Positions 18,733 through 28,585 of a DNA stretch of 64,000 nucleotides are shown here, one piece after another. The DNA is from Nostoc sp. UHCC 0926 (lineage in GTDB: Bacteria > Cyanobacteriota > Cyanobacteriia > Cyanobacteriales > Nostocaceae), in contig NZ_CP117768.1 of NCBI RefSeq assembly GCF_028623165.1, positions 4,774,001-4,838,000 of the forward strand, in the 5' to 3' direction. Under the pieces are notes generated by a model. That model saw only the letters and a program-made list of their open reading frames with translations. It was not told the origin of the DNA and made no database searches. The stretch's first letter is position 1. Each line of letters starts with the position of its first letter. Made by a program: the position numbers and the translations under genes.

Positions 18733-19833
18733 TTATTGACCACTTTGCTGGAAAAGCTCCTCTAGAGAAGTTAATTCAGCTTGTGTCGCTGCGTCAATCT
18801 GTGGCAAAGGTCGCTGCATAATTGAGTAAAGCGATCGCTTTTGCACTTTTGTAGATTGCAAACCAAGTTCCTTCAATTCTTCTCGAATTTTTAAGATCAT
18901 ATTGCCTCGGTCAGCTTTAGTTACATCAGGACTTTGGAGAATAGCTATTTCAATAGCAGGTAAAATAAATTTCTTGACTTTCTCATATTCTCTTGAATAA
19001 ATAGCATTTTGAGCTTGAGTAACTAGCTCTTTTATAGTTTCTAATGACTCCCAATCTTGCTGTTTGCATTTTTGTATACGAAACAGCATATAGCTGTAGC
19101 CTTCTAAGGGTTTGCCATCACGCTCAAAAGTTTTTGTTGTTCCAGGCGAACCAAAACAAAGGCTATCATTTACAATACAAAGATTATCGCTATTTATCTT
19201 ATTATCCTGCGCCAAAATTGCAGCAAAATAACCTGCTTTTAGGGAATTACTACCACCTCCATCAGCTTCAGAAAATGTTTGTTGGTAGCCTAGTTCTAAC
19301 CGACGCTCACCAATATCGAGTAAATCTTCAATACCCCGATATACTGGTTCTGCTAGCTTTATAACACTTGAAAGTTGCGGCACAGGTAGCAATTCAGAAA
19401 ATCTGCCCATCGTCTTAATAAATTTCCCGATGGAGTCATTATTAACTATGCTAAATAAACCTGCTTGTAACTCAACTAATCCATCATTGAAAGGAAATAA
19501 AGATGTCAAAGGATAGTTACACTGAATGACTTTATCCAGATTATCTGCTATTGATTTTTCTAATTGTCCAGGTGCAGCTAGATAGGGAATTATTACGGAT
19601 TTTCCCCCGTGATTGAAGCGGACAGCAGCATGAACCACCGGATATCTTTGCTTGAACCATTCTACATCTTTAGCCAAGCGCATCTCCACTAGCCAGATCC
19701 GACAATAGGCTTCACCTGCAAAAATGGGTTTTTCATCGTAGTCTACATCAACTCGATGTTTCGCTAAAGAAAGGGTTTTATATTTTGGAGCCTCACGGCT
19801 GAAAGTTTCAGATAAACTCTGGATAAATCTCAT
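18733..19833 (-). CDS. Unrecognised 366-aa protein, third gene of the helicase/protease operon
   Basis: I do not recognise this family. The frame is open and codon use fits a real gene. Visible features are an alpha/beta N-terminal part with WLVEMRLAKDVEWFKQRYPVVHAAVRFNHGGKS (about residues 48-80), a helical middle around residues 110-190, the patch FSEADGGGSNSLKAGYFAAILAQ, and a charged helical C-terminus. No signal peptide, transmembrane helix or catalytic motif is evident. It starts 20 bp after the stop of the EAD/trypsin-like gene, so it belongs to the same operon. It could be a partner, a substrate or the effector of that protease. All of these are inference. Confidence 0.8.
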   Translation of the reverse strand: MRFIQSLSETFSREAPKYKTLSLAKHRVDVDYDEKPIFAGEAYCRIWLVEMRLAKDVEWFKQRYPVVHAAVRFNHGGKSVIIPYLAAPGQLEKSIADNLDKVIQCNYPLTSLFPFNDGLVELQAGLFSIVNNDSIGKFIKTMGRFSELLPVPQLSSVIKLAEPVYRGIEDLLDIGERRLELGYQQTFSEADGGGSNSLKAGYFAAILAQDNKINSDNLCIVNDSLCFGSPGTTKTFERDGKPLEGYSYMLFRIQKCKQQDWESLETIKELVTQAQNAIYSREYEKVKKFILPAIEIAILQSPDVTKADRGNMILKIREELKELGLQSTKVQKRSLYSIMQRPLPQIDAATQAELTSLEELFQQSGQ

Positions 19834-19853
19834 GAAATTATTCCTCTGTTACA

Positions 19854-21752
19854 TCAACCTAAATGCGGTGAAATCTGATTCCAAATAGCACGAATGGGAA
19901 TACCTCCCGTTGAACCCGGAGTCACAGAACGTCCTATACCGGGATTTCCTTGATGAATTGCAATCAATTCCCATTGGCAATTAAAAATTGGTGCGCCAGA
20001 GGAACCATCATCAGTTTTCACATTATGGTCAATGTAATCTTCTCCTACCTGTATAATTTGTCCCAAGTCGGAAATTATCACTGGATTTCCTTGGGGATGA
20101 TGGATAATACGAACATCTTGACCGCTATCTAATATAGATGTTTCATTAATAAAAATAGCTTTTTGTTGCTGAGGATTATCTTTTATTTTGACTAAACTGT
20201 AGTCAGAACGATTATGATAGCTGACAAAAGTCATATCTAGTTCAAATAAATCATTGTCTAACTGACGGCTGTCAGCATTGTAATTAAAACGTACCCAAGC
20301 TTGTCTAACTTGAGTTTTACTGAAAATGTGATTACAGGTTAGTAATAAATTTTTACCTACCAATACTCCTGTACCAATACCTGTTCCTTTGGGTGATTCG
20401 ATCCTACAAACAGTGTTACGAGCCTTTAAAGCGTTGAGATTTTCCCGACCTCGTTCAGCTAATTTAGTGAATAATTCTATATCTTGGTCTTCAAACTCAT
20501 AACTTTCTTTTCGATTTAGTAGATACTGTAACAATTTCACCATTGGGTGATGATCTATTCGCTGATTATAGACTTTATAATCTTTAAATTTTGCTACTAC
20601 TCTGTTGCTGAATTCTACAGGATTACTAATAAAAATTAGAGGTCTAATAAACGAATCTTCAACACCAGATGAGCTAAATACACTTCTCCAACTACTTGCA
20701 TTATCAAACCTTGTAGCAAAGAATTTTTCTAGACTTTCCTCTAAACATACAACATCATTTTGCTCTAAAAATATTTCCGGGTTCATGAAGTTCTCATTTG
20801 TCCAAATTGAGCTATAATTTTCAGTTGCAAATAACGAGTTATCAACAGTTTGGGTAGCTGGGACAGAGAATGAATCAGCGACAGGTTCCGATGTTTGTTG
20901 CTGAAATCTATCATCTAATTTCAGATTACATGTTTGCACGTTTTTGCTTAAAATTGGGGTTAGGATTATAGAATCTGTAGTAGCTTGGGTATAAGTGGTC
21001 TGATTAAATCGACGCTTCAAATCCTGAAGAAACTCTTCTAGTGAAGTTTTTTGGAGATAGTGTTTTTTTAAGGCTTTCTCAATTGTTTTAAGTAATGTTT
21101 CGTATAGATTATCGATATATTCTTCCCGTACAGCTTTTGAATTATCTAGCTCAAATGACCAGTAATTATACCATTGCCATAGAGATTGAAATTGATTGGA
21201 ATTTGGAGCATCTATACCTATCTCTCGAAGGATACTTATTTGTAATCTGACCTCCCAATAAAGCTTTTTATAGCCCTCATCTTCAGACTTAACTAGATCA
21301 ACAGGCTGTCCTTGAGTAGCTACCGAAAGCATGGTTAACTTTAACTGTTTAATCTTTGCTATCACATATTCAAATCGTGATATTTGCCACTCATCAACTA
21401 ATTCTTCTTGAGATTTATCTTTGATATAATGCTGGTACAAAATAATATCAATTTGAGTGAAAACGCTAGTGTATAGGTCGTGAATATATCCTGCTTTTGA
21501 AGCATATCCGCTTTTTAAAGATGACCAGCGATCGCGCCAATTTGAAAGAGATTTAAAGTTATTAGGATTTTCGATGTAAACCCCTTCTTCTTCAAGAGAT
21601 TCCATCAGGTCAGCAATATTTTTATAAAGTAGTGTATAATCTTTCTCTTTTTCATGAATTTTAAACTCTCCAGTAGAAACCGCAATCATGATTAATTGCA
21701 ACTGTTGAACTTTAGTTAACAGTTCTTCAATTAGTGCTACTACCATAGACAA
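19854..21752 (-). CDS. Trypsin-like serine protease with EAD-like adaptor domain and tandem helical repeats
   Basis: This 632-aa protein has three parts. Residues about 1-125 and 126-250 are two related helical units; compare LLTKVQQLQLIMIAVSTG with IAKIKQLKLTMLSVATQG, and LSNWRDRWSSL with LWQWYNYWSFEL. Residues about 334-430 (LEKFFATRF..SSWRSVFSSSGVEDSFI...HPMVKLLQYLL) resemble the effector-associated domains (EADs) of cyanobacterial conflict proteins. Residues about 445-632 form a trypsin-like domain with His (LLTCNHIF, about 472), Asp (RSDYSLVKI) and Ser (TDDGSSGAPIF, about 583). There is no signal peptide, so it probably acts in the cytoplasm. It sits between the helicase and the unknown gene. 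Confidence 0.85.
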   Translation of the reverse strand: MSMVVALIEELLTKVQQLQLIMIAVSTGEFKIHEKEKDYTLLYKNIADLMESLEEEGVYIENPNNFKSLSNWRDRWSSLKSGYASKAGYIHDLYTSVFTQIDIILYQHYIKDKSQEELVDEWQISRFEYVIAKIKQLKLTMLSVATQGQPVDLVKSEDEGYKKLYWEVRLQISILREIGIDAPNSNQFQSLWQWYNYWSFELDNSKAVREEYIDNLYETLLKTIEKALKKHYLQKTSLEEFLQDLKRRFNQTTYTQATTDSIILTPILSKNVQTCNLKLDDRFQQQTSEPVADSFSVPATQTVDNSLFATENYSSIWTNENFMNPEIFLEQNDVVCLEESLEKFFATRFDNASSWRSVFSSSGVEDSFIRPLIFISNPVEFSNRVVAKFKDYKVYNQRIDHHPMVKLLQYLLNRKESYEFEDQDIELFTKLAERGRENLNALKARNTVCRIESPKGTGIGTGVLVGKNLLLTCNHIFSKTQVRQAWVRFNYNADSRQLDNDLFELDMTFVSYHNRSDYSLVKIKDNPQQQKAIFINETSILDSGQDVRIIHHPQGNPVIISDLGQIIQVGEDYIDHNVKTDDGSSGAPIFNCQWELIAIHQGNPGIGRSVTPGSTGGIPIRAIWNQISPHLG

Positions 21753-21802
21753 TCCAATTTTTATTTAAATCTCTGTTTATAAAGCTACACTAGCAACTGT
21801 GC

Positions 21803-24800
21803 TTATTTCCGATTGCGTATATTTTCTATATACTCTATTAGCTGTTTTATTTGACCCTCTCTGTTGCGATTCCATTCACGAGACCAAATTCTGTAAATTC
21901 GCCAGCCTAATTTTTGTAGAACTTCTTGGCGGAGGCGATCGCGATCGCGTGCTGTAGGATATTGACTATACGTTCCTCCATCGCACACAATGCCTAGAAG
22001 ACAGTCCTCGGTTTCTGGTTTGGAATTATTTATTACAACTAGGTCAATAGGATAAGCTGAACGGCCTACCCGTTGCTTAACTGCATATCCCCTTTCTGTT
22101 AGAACCTGATAGATATCTTCTTCAAAGGGTAAATCAAAGTGAGACACATCATCATCAAGTTTTTCATCTAGATTTTCTCCGCAACTTTGGGCGTATGCAA
22201 AATACTCTTTAAGCAATGCAGCTTGTGGACTTACTTCAGAGCGAAAATCTTCGTGTTTAATCGAAGCAACTAACACAAATTTGCATCTAGCGCGAGTTAT
22301 TGCAACATTTAGTCTTCGTCTTCCTACATCCTGTTGACTTCTACTAAGGTAACCAAAGTTGTGATTCAATTTATCCGGGTTTTTGTCATCAAAACCAAAG
22401 CCAAAGCTCAGAAAGATCACATCTCGTTCATCACCTTGAACCTCTTCTATTGGTTTGATAAAGAACTTACCTGAGTTTTCTTGAGAAAATTCTTCTATCT
22501 CTGGATGCTGAACACTGATTCGGTTGAGTTGTTCGCTAATGGCTTTTGCCTGTTGTTTACTTGAGGTAATAATACCCAAAGATTGCTGAGGGTATTGGAG
22601 AAAATGCTGCACTGTCAGCTTTGCAACTTCCTCCGCTTCACGGATATTGTCTCCGCGACGACCACGGTCGTATATTCCCCCTTCAGCGAAATGGAAATAC
22701 ACACCTCGGCTAGCATCCTTGACAGGGTTGGGGAAAGAAATGAGTTTTGATTTATAAAATTTTTGGTTTGAGAAGGCAATCAGGCTTTCGTCTTGGCTGC
22801 GATAGTGCCAACTCAAAGTACGATTTTTCATGATTGATAAAGCGGAACACTCATCAAGTAAACTGTCATAAACCTCTTCCTCTTCATCGTTGCCATTATC
22901 TGACGCTGTACTTTTGAAGTAAGAAGTTGGTGGTAACTGCTGGTCATCTCCGACAACGATTAACTGCTTTGCTCGCATGATGGAAGATACCGCATCTTCA
23001 GTACAAACTTGGGAGGCTTCGTCAAATATAACAACATCGAACTCTAGTGCGTCAGCATCTACATATTGACTAACTGCTAAAGGACTTATTAACCAACACG
23101 GCTTGAGGGTAGTTACAAGTTGAGGAGCATTTTTGATGAATTGACGAATTTTTTGTTGTCCCCTTTGCTTTTTATTTTCTTTTTTTAGCAACTCCCATTG
23201 TTCCTCTGCTTCGGGTCGTGTTGACCACTCTTGCCACCGTTTGGCATGGAGTTGTCTCAAACGTTGCATTGCAACTTCGTACTGTTGTTTATCTTTATTG
23301 GAAAATTCATTTATTTTCCGCTCGTGTAAATCCCGATCAAAGTTTCGCAACTCTGAATTATTATCATGTATGTCTCGCAGCCAATTTTCGTAAACGCCTT
23401 TTTCTAAAACTGAAAACCAATTATCCGGTGAAATGTTAGAATCCCGCAGCTTAGATAAAAATTCTTTGGTTCCAATATTTTCCAACTGGCGCATAATTTG
23501 TTGATAATCCAACCACTTTTGAAATAAATCAAGCTCATCATAAGCTTGTTTTCGGAAAGCTTCAACTATTGTCGAGGGTTCTTTTTCCAATACACCAGAT
23601 GCTATCATCCTTTCCTGAGGAAAGTGTTCTCTTAAAAATTTTAAGCCTTCTTTAATCTGCCCTAACGAAGTTTGTAAATTTTCTAAAAATCCTCTTAGTT
23701 CCTGATAGCGTTCTCTTGAGGCAATAACTGTTACTACTGACTTTTTATCTAGTTGGCGCTGTTGATTAAGTGTTTCCAACCATTCTAGACCTCGTTTTAT
23801 GCTTTCCAAATCCGTCATTTCTGCTTCAAACGAAGAACCAAAAGCTCTATGGGCTTGGTATTCTGGGTTTTTTAATCCATTTAAAATATTTTGGCGGTCA
23901 AGTGCTTTTTCTATATCTGCAATTAATACTTGCTCAGGAACTCGACTTTGGTCTTGACGAAGGTTTAAGAGGCGTTGACGTTCGCGTCTCTTATCAATAC
24001 GCCATTGCCAATAAGCTGGTTGAATAAAGAAGAAAAAGCCTGTGAATTTTTTGGAAAAAAGTCTCCTAAATTCTAAAAAATCGATACTATAAAAATCACG
24101 AATATAGTTGTTATTTAGCTCCCTATTAATAGTTTGATATTTGTTAATTTCTGTTTCCAAGCTAGAACATAAACGTTGCAGATAAGGCACATCTGTTGAA
24201 AGTGACCAACTTTCAACTCCTGATGGAGGATTAATAATATGGGTTACTGCTCGCTCTAGTTTATCCAAATCAGACAAGGTTTGGAGTGGTTCTTTTATTT
24301 TTAGTAGTTGTCTCAATGAAACTATAGTATCTTGAGCAAGCTTAATTCCTCTACTGAGATTGTCAAGATTAGTACGCAAATTTTTATTAATCTCAGATGA
24401 CCAAGACTGAGATTGTAGAGGACTATTTGACCATATCGTTTTTTCTCTTCCCCGAAATATAGCCTCAAATTTACCAAGTTGTTCCAGTAAATTTTTTGCA
24501 TTCCACAATCTTGTTTCTGACCAATCTTGAAGATTAGAAACATTAAACTCTAACACAGGAATTTTTTCTCGTTTCAGCCTAAGAATTTCGCCGTACAGGT
24601 CAAAAGCAGATTTATTTAATGGTTGCTCTGGTTTATGTAGATTTACTGCATGATTATTGAGGATTTGCCGACAGTCACGTAGAGGTTTAAAGAATGTATC
24701 ATAATTTGGCTGTTTTGGTTCACTTCTTTGTAAAAGTTGAGTGACAGTTTGGTCTAGTTCATTGAAGAAGTCTTTTGTTTTTGTTGTCCCTTGATGATGT

Positions 24801-25816
24801 AAATTTAGACAAGCGTCTTCTAACTTACTTTCTTTAAGCCTTTGAAAGACAACTTGTAGAGCAGTTTGCTTTTCCGCAACTAGAAGCACTTTCTTGTTTT
24901 TTCCGATTAACTCAGCGATGATGTTGACAATAGTTTGGCTTTTTCCTGTACCTGGAGGTCCCTGCACTACACAGCTAAGTCCTGCCTTTGCAGCTTCTAT
25001 AACTACTTGCTGGCTTGAGTCTGCATCGCATATTTGATAAATCAATGAGGGATTGATTTGATCTAGTTCTTCTTCTAGAGGAATAGCAAGTTTATTGAGA
25101 TTATCAGGTGTTCGTTTTAAAGCTAGCCCTCGCAGTATAAGATGATTCGCTATCTTCTGCTGATTTTGTTCTAGGTCTTGAATCATTGCTGCTTTTGCAT
25201 CCTGGAACAAAGTAATGTGTGCTGTTTCTTCTAGTTGCCAGTCAGGTTGTTTAGCGATCGCACCACGAACCGCATCAAAAAAACTCTCATAGCTTAATTT
25301 TGGAACGTGATCGCTGTCAGGCAGTGTAATATTAAAATCTTCACGTAACTTGTTGACTAAAATAAAGTTAACAGAAATATCTTCATCTGTAGGGTAAAGC
25401 GTAAATTCTGGCGGCTTTCTACCCTTTTTTTCTAACCTCACTGGAACAAGCAGGATTGGAGAAACATACTTTTCATGGGGTTTTTCGGGGTCAAACCATG
25501 TCAAAGTTCCAAGGACTAAAAAGAGACTATTAAAACCCTTCTCTTCCAGGCTTGATTTTGCACCTTTACGAAGTTCGTCTAGAAGCTTGATCCGGTCACT
25601 ATCAGTCTGCTTGCTTGTGATCTTACTAAAAGGAAATGGACTAGGTTCGTCTCCTGCAAGGTTTTTATACAAAAGTGGAGAGGTTGTAAGAATATCAACT
25701 ACGGGTTTTTTATTTTTGCGGAAATCAATTAAAGGATTGCTGTTTGAGTCGCCAGCAAGTTTTTTCTGCCAAATCTTGATTTTTTCTTGGATTGCCGCAG
25801 TGTCCGAGATACTCAT
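21803..25816 (-). CDS. SF1 helicase with DUF4011-like N-terminus and C-terminal Vsr/DUF559-like nuclease
   Basis: This 1337-aa protein starts with a DUF4011-like segment (KIWQKKLAGDSNSNPLIDFR). The helicase then has Walker A GPPGTGKS at about residue 286, a long coiled insertion (about 400-900), Walker B FDEASQ at about 930, GDDQQLPP, and motif VI GRRRLNVAITRAR at about 1165. The last 110 residues (FEEDIYQVLTERGYAV...PIDLVVIN..LLGIVCDGGTY...RDRDRLRQEVLQKLGWRIYRIWSREW) match the Vsr/DUF559-like nuclease fused to such helicases. This architecture is common in predicted antiphage loci. It is the first gene of the operon, 50 bp ahead of the protease gene. Confidence 0.92.
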   Translation of the reverse strand: MSISDTAAIQEKIKIWQKKLAGDSNSNPLIDFRKNKKPVVDILTTSPLLYKNLAGDEPSPFPFSKITSKQTDSDRIKLLDELRKGAKSSLEEKGFNSLFLVLGTLTWFDPEKPHEKYVSPILLVPVRLEKKGRKPPEFTLYPTDEDISVNFILVNKLREDFNITLPDSDHVPKLSYESFFDAVRGAIAKQPDWQLEETAHITLFQDAKAAMIQDLEQNQQKIANHLILRGLALKRTPDNLNKLAIPLEEELDQINPSLIYQICDADSSQQVVIEAAKAGLSCVVQGPPGTGKSQTIVNIIAELIGKNKKVLLVAEKQTALQVVFQRLKESKLEDACLNLHHQGTTKTKDFFNELDQTVTQLLQRSEPKQPNYDTFFKPLRDCRQILNNHAVNLHKPEQPLNKSAFDLYGEILRLKREKIPVLEFNVSNLQDWSETRLWNAKNLLEQLGKFEAIFRGREKTIWSNSPLQSQSWSSEINKNLRTNLDNLSRGIKLAQDTIVSLRQLLKIKEPLQTLSDLDKLERAVTHIINPPSGVESWSLSTDVPYLQRLCSSLETEINKYQTINRELNNNYIRDFYSIDFLEFRRLFSKKFTGFFFFIQPAYWQWRIDKRRERQRLLNLRQDQSRVPEQVLIADIEKALDRQNILNGLKNPEYQAHRAFGSSFEAEMTDLESIKRGLEWLETLNQQRQLDKKSVVTVIASRERYQELRGFLENLQTSLGQIKEGLKFLREHFPQERMIASGVLEKEPSTIVEAFRKQAYDELDLFQKWLDYQQIMRQLENIGTKEFLSKLRDSNISPDNWFSVLEKGVYENWLRDIHDNNSELRNFDRDLHERKINEFSNKDKQQYEVAMQRLRQLHAKRWQEWSTRPEAEEQWELLKKENKKQRGQQKIRQFIKNAPQLVTTLKPCWLISPLAVSQYVDADALEFDVVIFDEASQVCTEDAVSSIMRAKQLIVVGDDQQLPPTSYFKSTASDNGNDEEEEVYDSLLDECSALSIMKNRTLSWHYRSQDESLIAFSNQKFYKSKLISFPNPVKDASRGVYFHFAEGGIYDRGRRGDNIREAEEVAKLTVQHFLQYPQQSLGIITSSKQQAKAISEQLNRISVQHPEIEEFSQENSGKFFIKPIEEVQGDERDVIFLSFGFGFDDKNPDKLNHNFGYLSRSQQDVGRRRLNVAITRARCKFVLVASIKHEDFRSEVSPQAALLKEYFAYAQSCGENLDEKLDDDVSHFDLPFEEDIYQVLTERGYAVKQRVGRSAYPIDLVVINNSKPETEDCLLGIVCDGGTYSQYPTARDRDRLRQEVLQKLGWRIYRIWSREWNRNREGQIKQLIEYIENIRNRK

Positions 25817-26187
25817 TCGCTTTTGATTGAAGTGTTGTACAAGAAGAAGCTTGTGTTTTAATACTTTTATTGTAAGTAATATTTATTATAAAAAACATTA
25901 TTTGTTACAATTTGCAGACACAGCGATTGTCATTCAAGTGGACGAAACTTTTAAAAATCTCAATTTACGTAGCTACGTTATATATAAAGTAGGTCAACCT
26001 AATTAAACATAAAATGCTCAGGAGATAAATCCCCGACTTCTCTAAGAAGTCGAGGATCTGGGTATTATGTTTATTTCTACCTGCTGACTAAAAGCTTCCA
26101 AGCTATGGTTGATTGAAACGCAGACTGCTGTAAGCGATAGTATGATTGGCGTGGTAATTTAACCTCATATAGTTGAATAAGACAAAT
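25817..26187. promoter_or_regulatory. Divergent promoter region of the helicase operon and sbcD, with a hairpin repeat
   Basis: This is a 371-bp AT-rich gap. An 11-bp stem (26031-26041 with 26045-26055, CCCCGACTTCT/AGAAGTCGAGG, one mismatch) looks like a dispersed cyanobacterial repeat. No specific operator could be assigned. Confidence 0.4.
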
Positions 26188-27441
26188 ATGATTAAAATCC
26201 TTCATCTCTCCGACATCCACATGGGAAGCGGCTTCTCCCACGGACGAATTAATCCTGCAACTGGATTAAATACACGGTTGGAGGATTTTGTCAATACCCT
26301 GTCTAAATGTATTGACCGAGCGCTGACAGATGCCGTCGATATGGTGATATTTGGTGGCGATGCTTTCCCAGATGCTACACCACCGCCTTATGTACAACAA
26401 GCTTTTGCCAGCCAGTTTCGCCGTCTCATGGATGGTAATATTCCGACAGTGCTGTTGGTAGGCAACCACGACCAACATTCCCAAGGACAGGGAGGAGCGA
26501 GTTTAAATATTTACCGTACTTTAGGAGTACCAGGATTTGTAGTAGGTGATACATTAACTACTCACTGCATCGAAACCCGCAATGGCAAAGTGCAAGTAAT
26601 CACCCTCCCTTGGCTAACCCGTTCCACTCTGATGACTCGCCAAGAGACTGAAGGTTTGTCTTTGGCAGAAGTCAACCAACTGTTAACGGAACGTCTGCGA
26701 GTTGTCTTGGAAGGGGAAATTCGCCGTCTTGACCCCGATATGCCAACTGTCCTTCTGGCTCACTTGATGTCTGACAATGCTACCTTGGGCGCAGAACGCT
26801 TTTTGGCAGTAGGTAAAGGCTTTACTCTACCGCTATCTTTGCTGACGCGACCTTGTTTTGATTATGTAGCGTTGGGACATGTCCACCGCCACCAAAATCT
26901 GAATAAATCCAACAACCCACCGGTGATTTATCCAGGGAGCATTGAGCGGGTAGATTTTAGTGAAGAAAAAGAAGACAAAGGCTATGTGATGTTAGAACTG
27001 GAGCGGGGGAGCGCTGAGTGGGAATTTTGTCCCTTAACAGTTCGGACTTTCCGCACCATTGAAGTGGATGTCTCGAAAGCAGATGATCCCCAGGCAGTAT
27101 TAATGAAAGCGATCGCCAAATATGATATTCAAGATGCAGTAGTGCGGCTAATTTACAAACTCCGCTCTGAACAGATGGATTTAATTGACAGTTCTTCTCT
27201 ACATACTGCTTTAAGTGCCGCTCATACCTACACCATTCAAGCAGAATTAGTCAGTCAACTAGCCAGGCCCCGGATTCCTGAATTGAGTGCGAGTAGCAGC
27301 ATCGACCCAATGGAAGCGTTGAAAACTTACTTGAACAACCGCGAAGACCTCAAAGACATAGCAGCATCAATGCTGGAGGCTGCACAGAAGTTATTAGCAG
27401 ATGATGTGGAAGTCTGGCTGGAAGCAGCAACTAGTGAGTAA
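26188..27441 (+). CDS. sbcD: SbcD/Mre11-type metallophosphoesterase (DNA exonuclease subunit)
   Basis: This 417-aa calcineurin-like phosphoesterase has all metal-binding motifs of SbcD/Mre11: LSDIHMG near the start, GGDAFPD, VGNHDQH, LLAHLM and YVALGHVHRHQ. The C-terminal third is the capping domain. I start at the ATG at 26188 (MIKILHLSDIH), since the family begins there; a TTG five codons upstream is less likely. The SbcC ATPase partner is not in the window. It may act in repair of DNA ends and hairpins, and lies divergent from the helicase-nuclease operon. Confidence 0.9.
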   Translation: MIKILHLSDIHMGSGFSHGRINPATGLNTRLEDFVNTLSKCIDRALTDAVDMVIFGGDAFPDATPPPYVQQAFASQFRRLMDGNIPTVLLVGNHDQHSQGQGGASLNIYRTLGVPGFVVGDTLTTHCIETRNGKVQVITLPWLTRSTLMTRQETEGLSLAEVNQLLTERLRVVLEGEIRRLDPDMPTVLLAHLMSDNATLGAERFLAVGKGFTLPLSLLTRPCFDYVALGHVHRHQNLNKSNNPPVIYPGSIERVDFSEEKEDKGYVMLELERGSAEWEFCPLTVRTFRTIEVDVSKADDPQAVLMKAIAKYDIQDAVVRLIYKLRSEQMDLIDSSSLHTALSAAHTYTIQAELVSQLARPRIPELSASSSIDPMEALKTYLNNREDLKDIAASMLEAAQKLLADDVEVWLEAATSE

Positions 27442-28015
27442 AATAGATGCTAATTATATTTTCATCTTCTAAGGGTAATGTATCCTAACAAAGTTGTTTT
27501 TAGTTAGGGAGTTCTAAGTAAAAAAATATCCAACTATTTCTTGTGGGATGGAGAATAGTCTAAGCGTCGGCTTCCAGCATTCAGAACTTCGGAGTGTCTC
27601 GCGATTGGTGTCAAGTTAAAGCATCAGCCCAGAATGTCAAGAGACCTTGCGGCGTTGTATCAGTGTCGTTGACCAACAGCTTTAAGCTAGCCCATAGAGC
27701 GCTGATGCTCGACCAGCCAAGGAACGAGTTCTAACTCTGGGTTTTGCAACAGTCGGCGGTTAAAAAAATATAATATACCACTAAATGGTGTTCTCCAACA
27801 AGCTGCTACAACCCTTTGATAGATTGTCCGATACAGGTTAGGATAATCCATCAATTAGAGGAAAAACTTCAAGCACGCTTAATCGCGCTGTAACATGAAA
27901 ACCATTCAAATATAAATTTGGGCAGATTTTTGAGGAGTTTGCTACTCTACATATCAATTGTCGTTTTTTTCTAGCCAGATAAAATTAGGGACTCAGTAAA
28001 TAAAGTTATCCAGCC
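27442..28015. other. 574-bp stretch without an intact gene
   Basis: On the minus strand, 27690-27765 gives a short open piece (RRLLQNPELELVPWLVEHQR) ending at a stop, which may be the relic of a gene I cannot identify. The remainder shows no coding signal. A TTGACACCAATCGCGAG sequence at 27600-27616 (minus strand) resembles the end of the dispersed repeat seen at 6950. Confidence 0.35.
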
Positions 28016-28585
28016 TTGAATAAGCTACTCTTTACAGGTAAATCTTTTCGTTTTATGGCTTTTGTCCTACCCTTAATCATCTGGTGGGGATATAAAGAAG
28101 TACAAAACCAATTTGTACAGCCGCAAGCAGTTGTAGTGTTAGGTGGTTCAACCAGACATTTAGAGCGAGAGAAGTTTACAGCAAAATTTGTTCGAGAGCA
28201 TCCAAATATACCAATTTGGATTACTGGGGGTAGTCCACCTAGATTCACCCAACAAGTGTTTACCAAAGCTGGTGTTGATCGCAAACGTTTACACTTGGAC
28301 TATGAAGCTGTAGATACAGTTACTAATTTTACTACGTTGGTGGATGATTTGCAAGCTCGCGGCATCAAGAGCGTTTATTTGATTACTTCAGACTTCCATA
28401 TGCGCCGGGCTTGTGTCATCGGCGAAATTATTTTGGGTAGTCGGGGTATTTATTTAAAACCAGTGCCAGTTCCTTCCGAAAAACCTCCTGAATCTATCGA
28501 AAAATCTATTCGCGATGGAGCCAGAGCGATAATTTGGTTAGCCACTGGTTACACTGGTGTGGATGCAGCTAAAAATAAACGATAA
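28016..28585 (+). CDS. YdcF/SanA-like DUF218 membrane-anchored protein
   Basis: This 189-aa protein has an N-terminal transmembrane helix (about residues 10-27, FMAFVLPLIIWWGY). The DUF218 fold follows: QAVVVLGGSTRHLEREKF, IWITGGSPP, VDTVTNFTTLVDDL, YLITSDFHMRRA and a C-terminal basic segment. Family members are thought to work at the envelope and their chemistry is unsettled. The start is uncertain: TTG at 28016 keeps a positive N-terminus before the helix, while the first ATG is at 28055. It stands alone. Confidence 0.82.
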   Translation: MNKLLFTGKSFRFMAFVLPLIIWWGYKEVQNQFVQPQAVVVLGGSTRHLEREKFTAKFVREHPNIPIWITGGSPPRFTQQVFTKAGVDRKRLHLDYEAVDTVTNFTTLVDDLQARGIKSVYLITSDFHMRRACVIGEIILGSRGIYLKPVPVPSEKPPESIEKSIRDGARAIIWLATGYTGVDAAKNKR

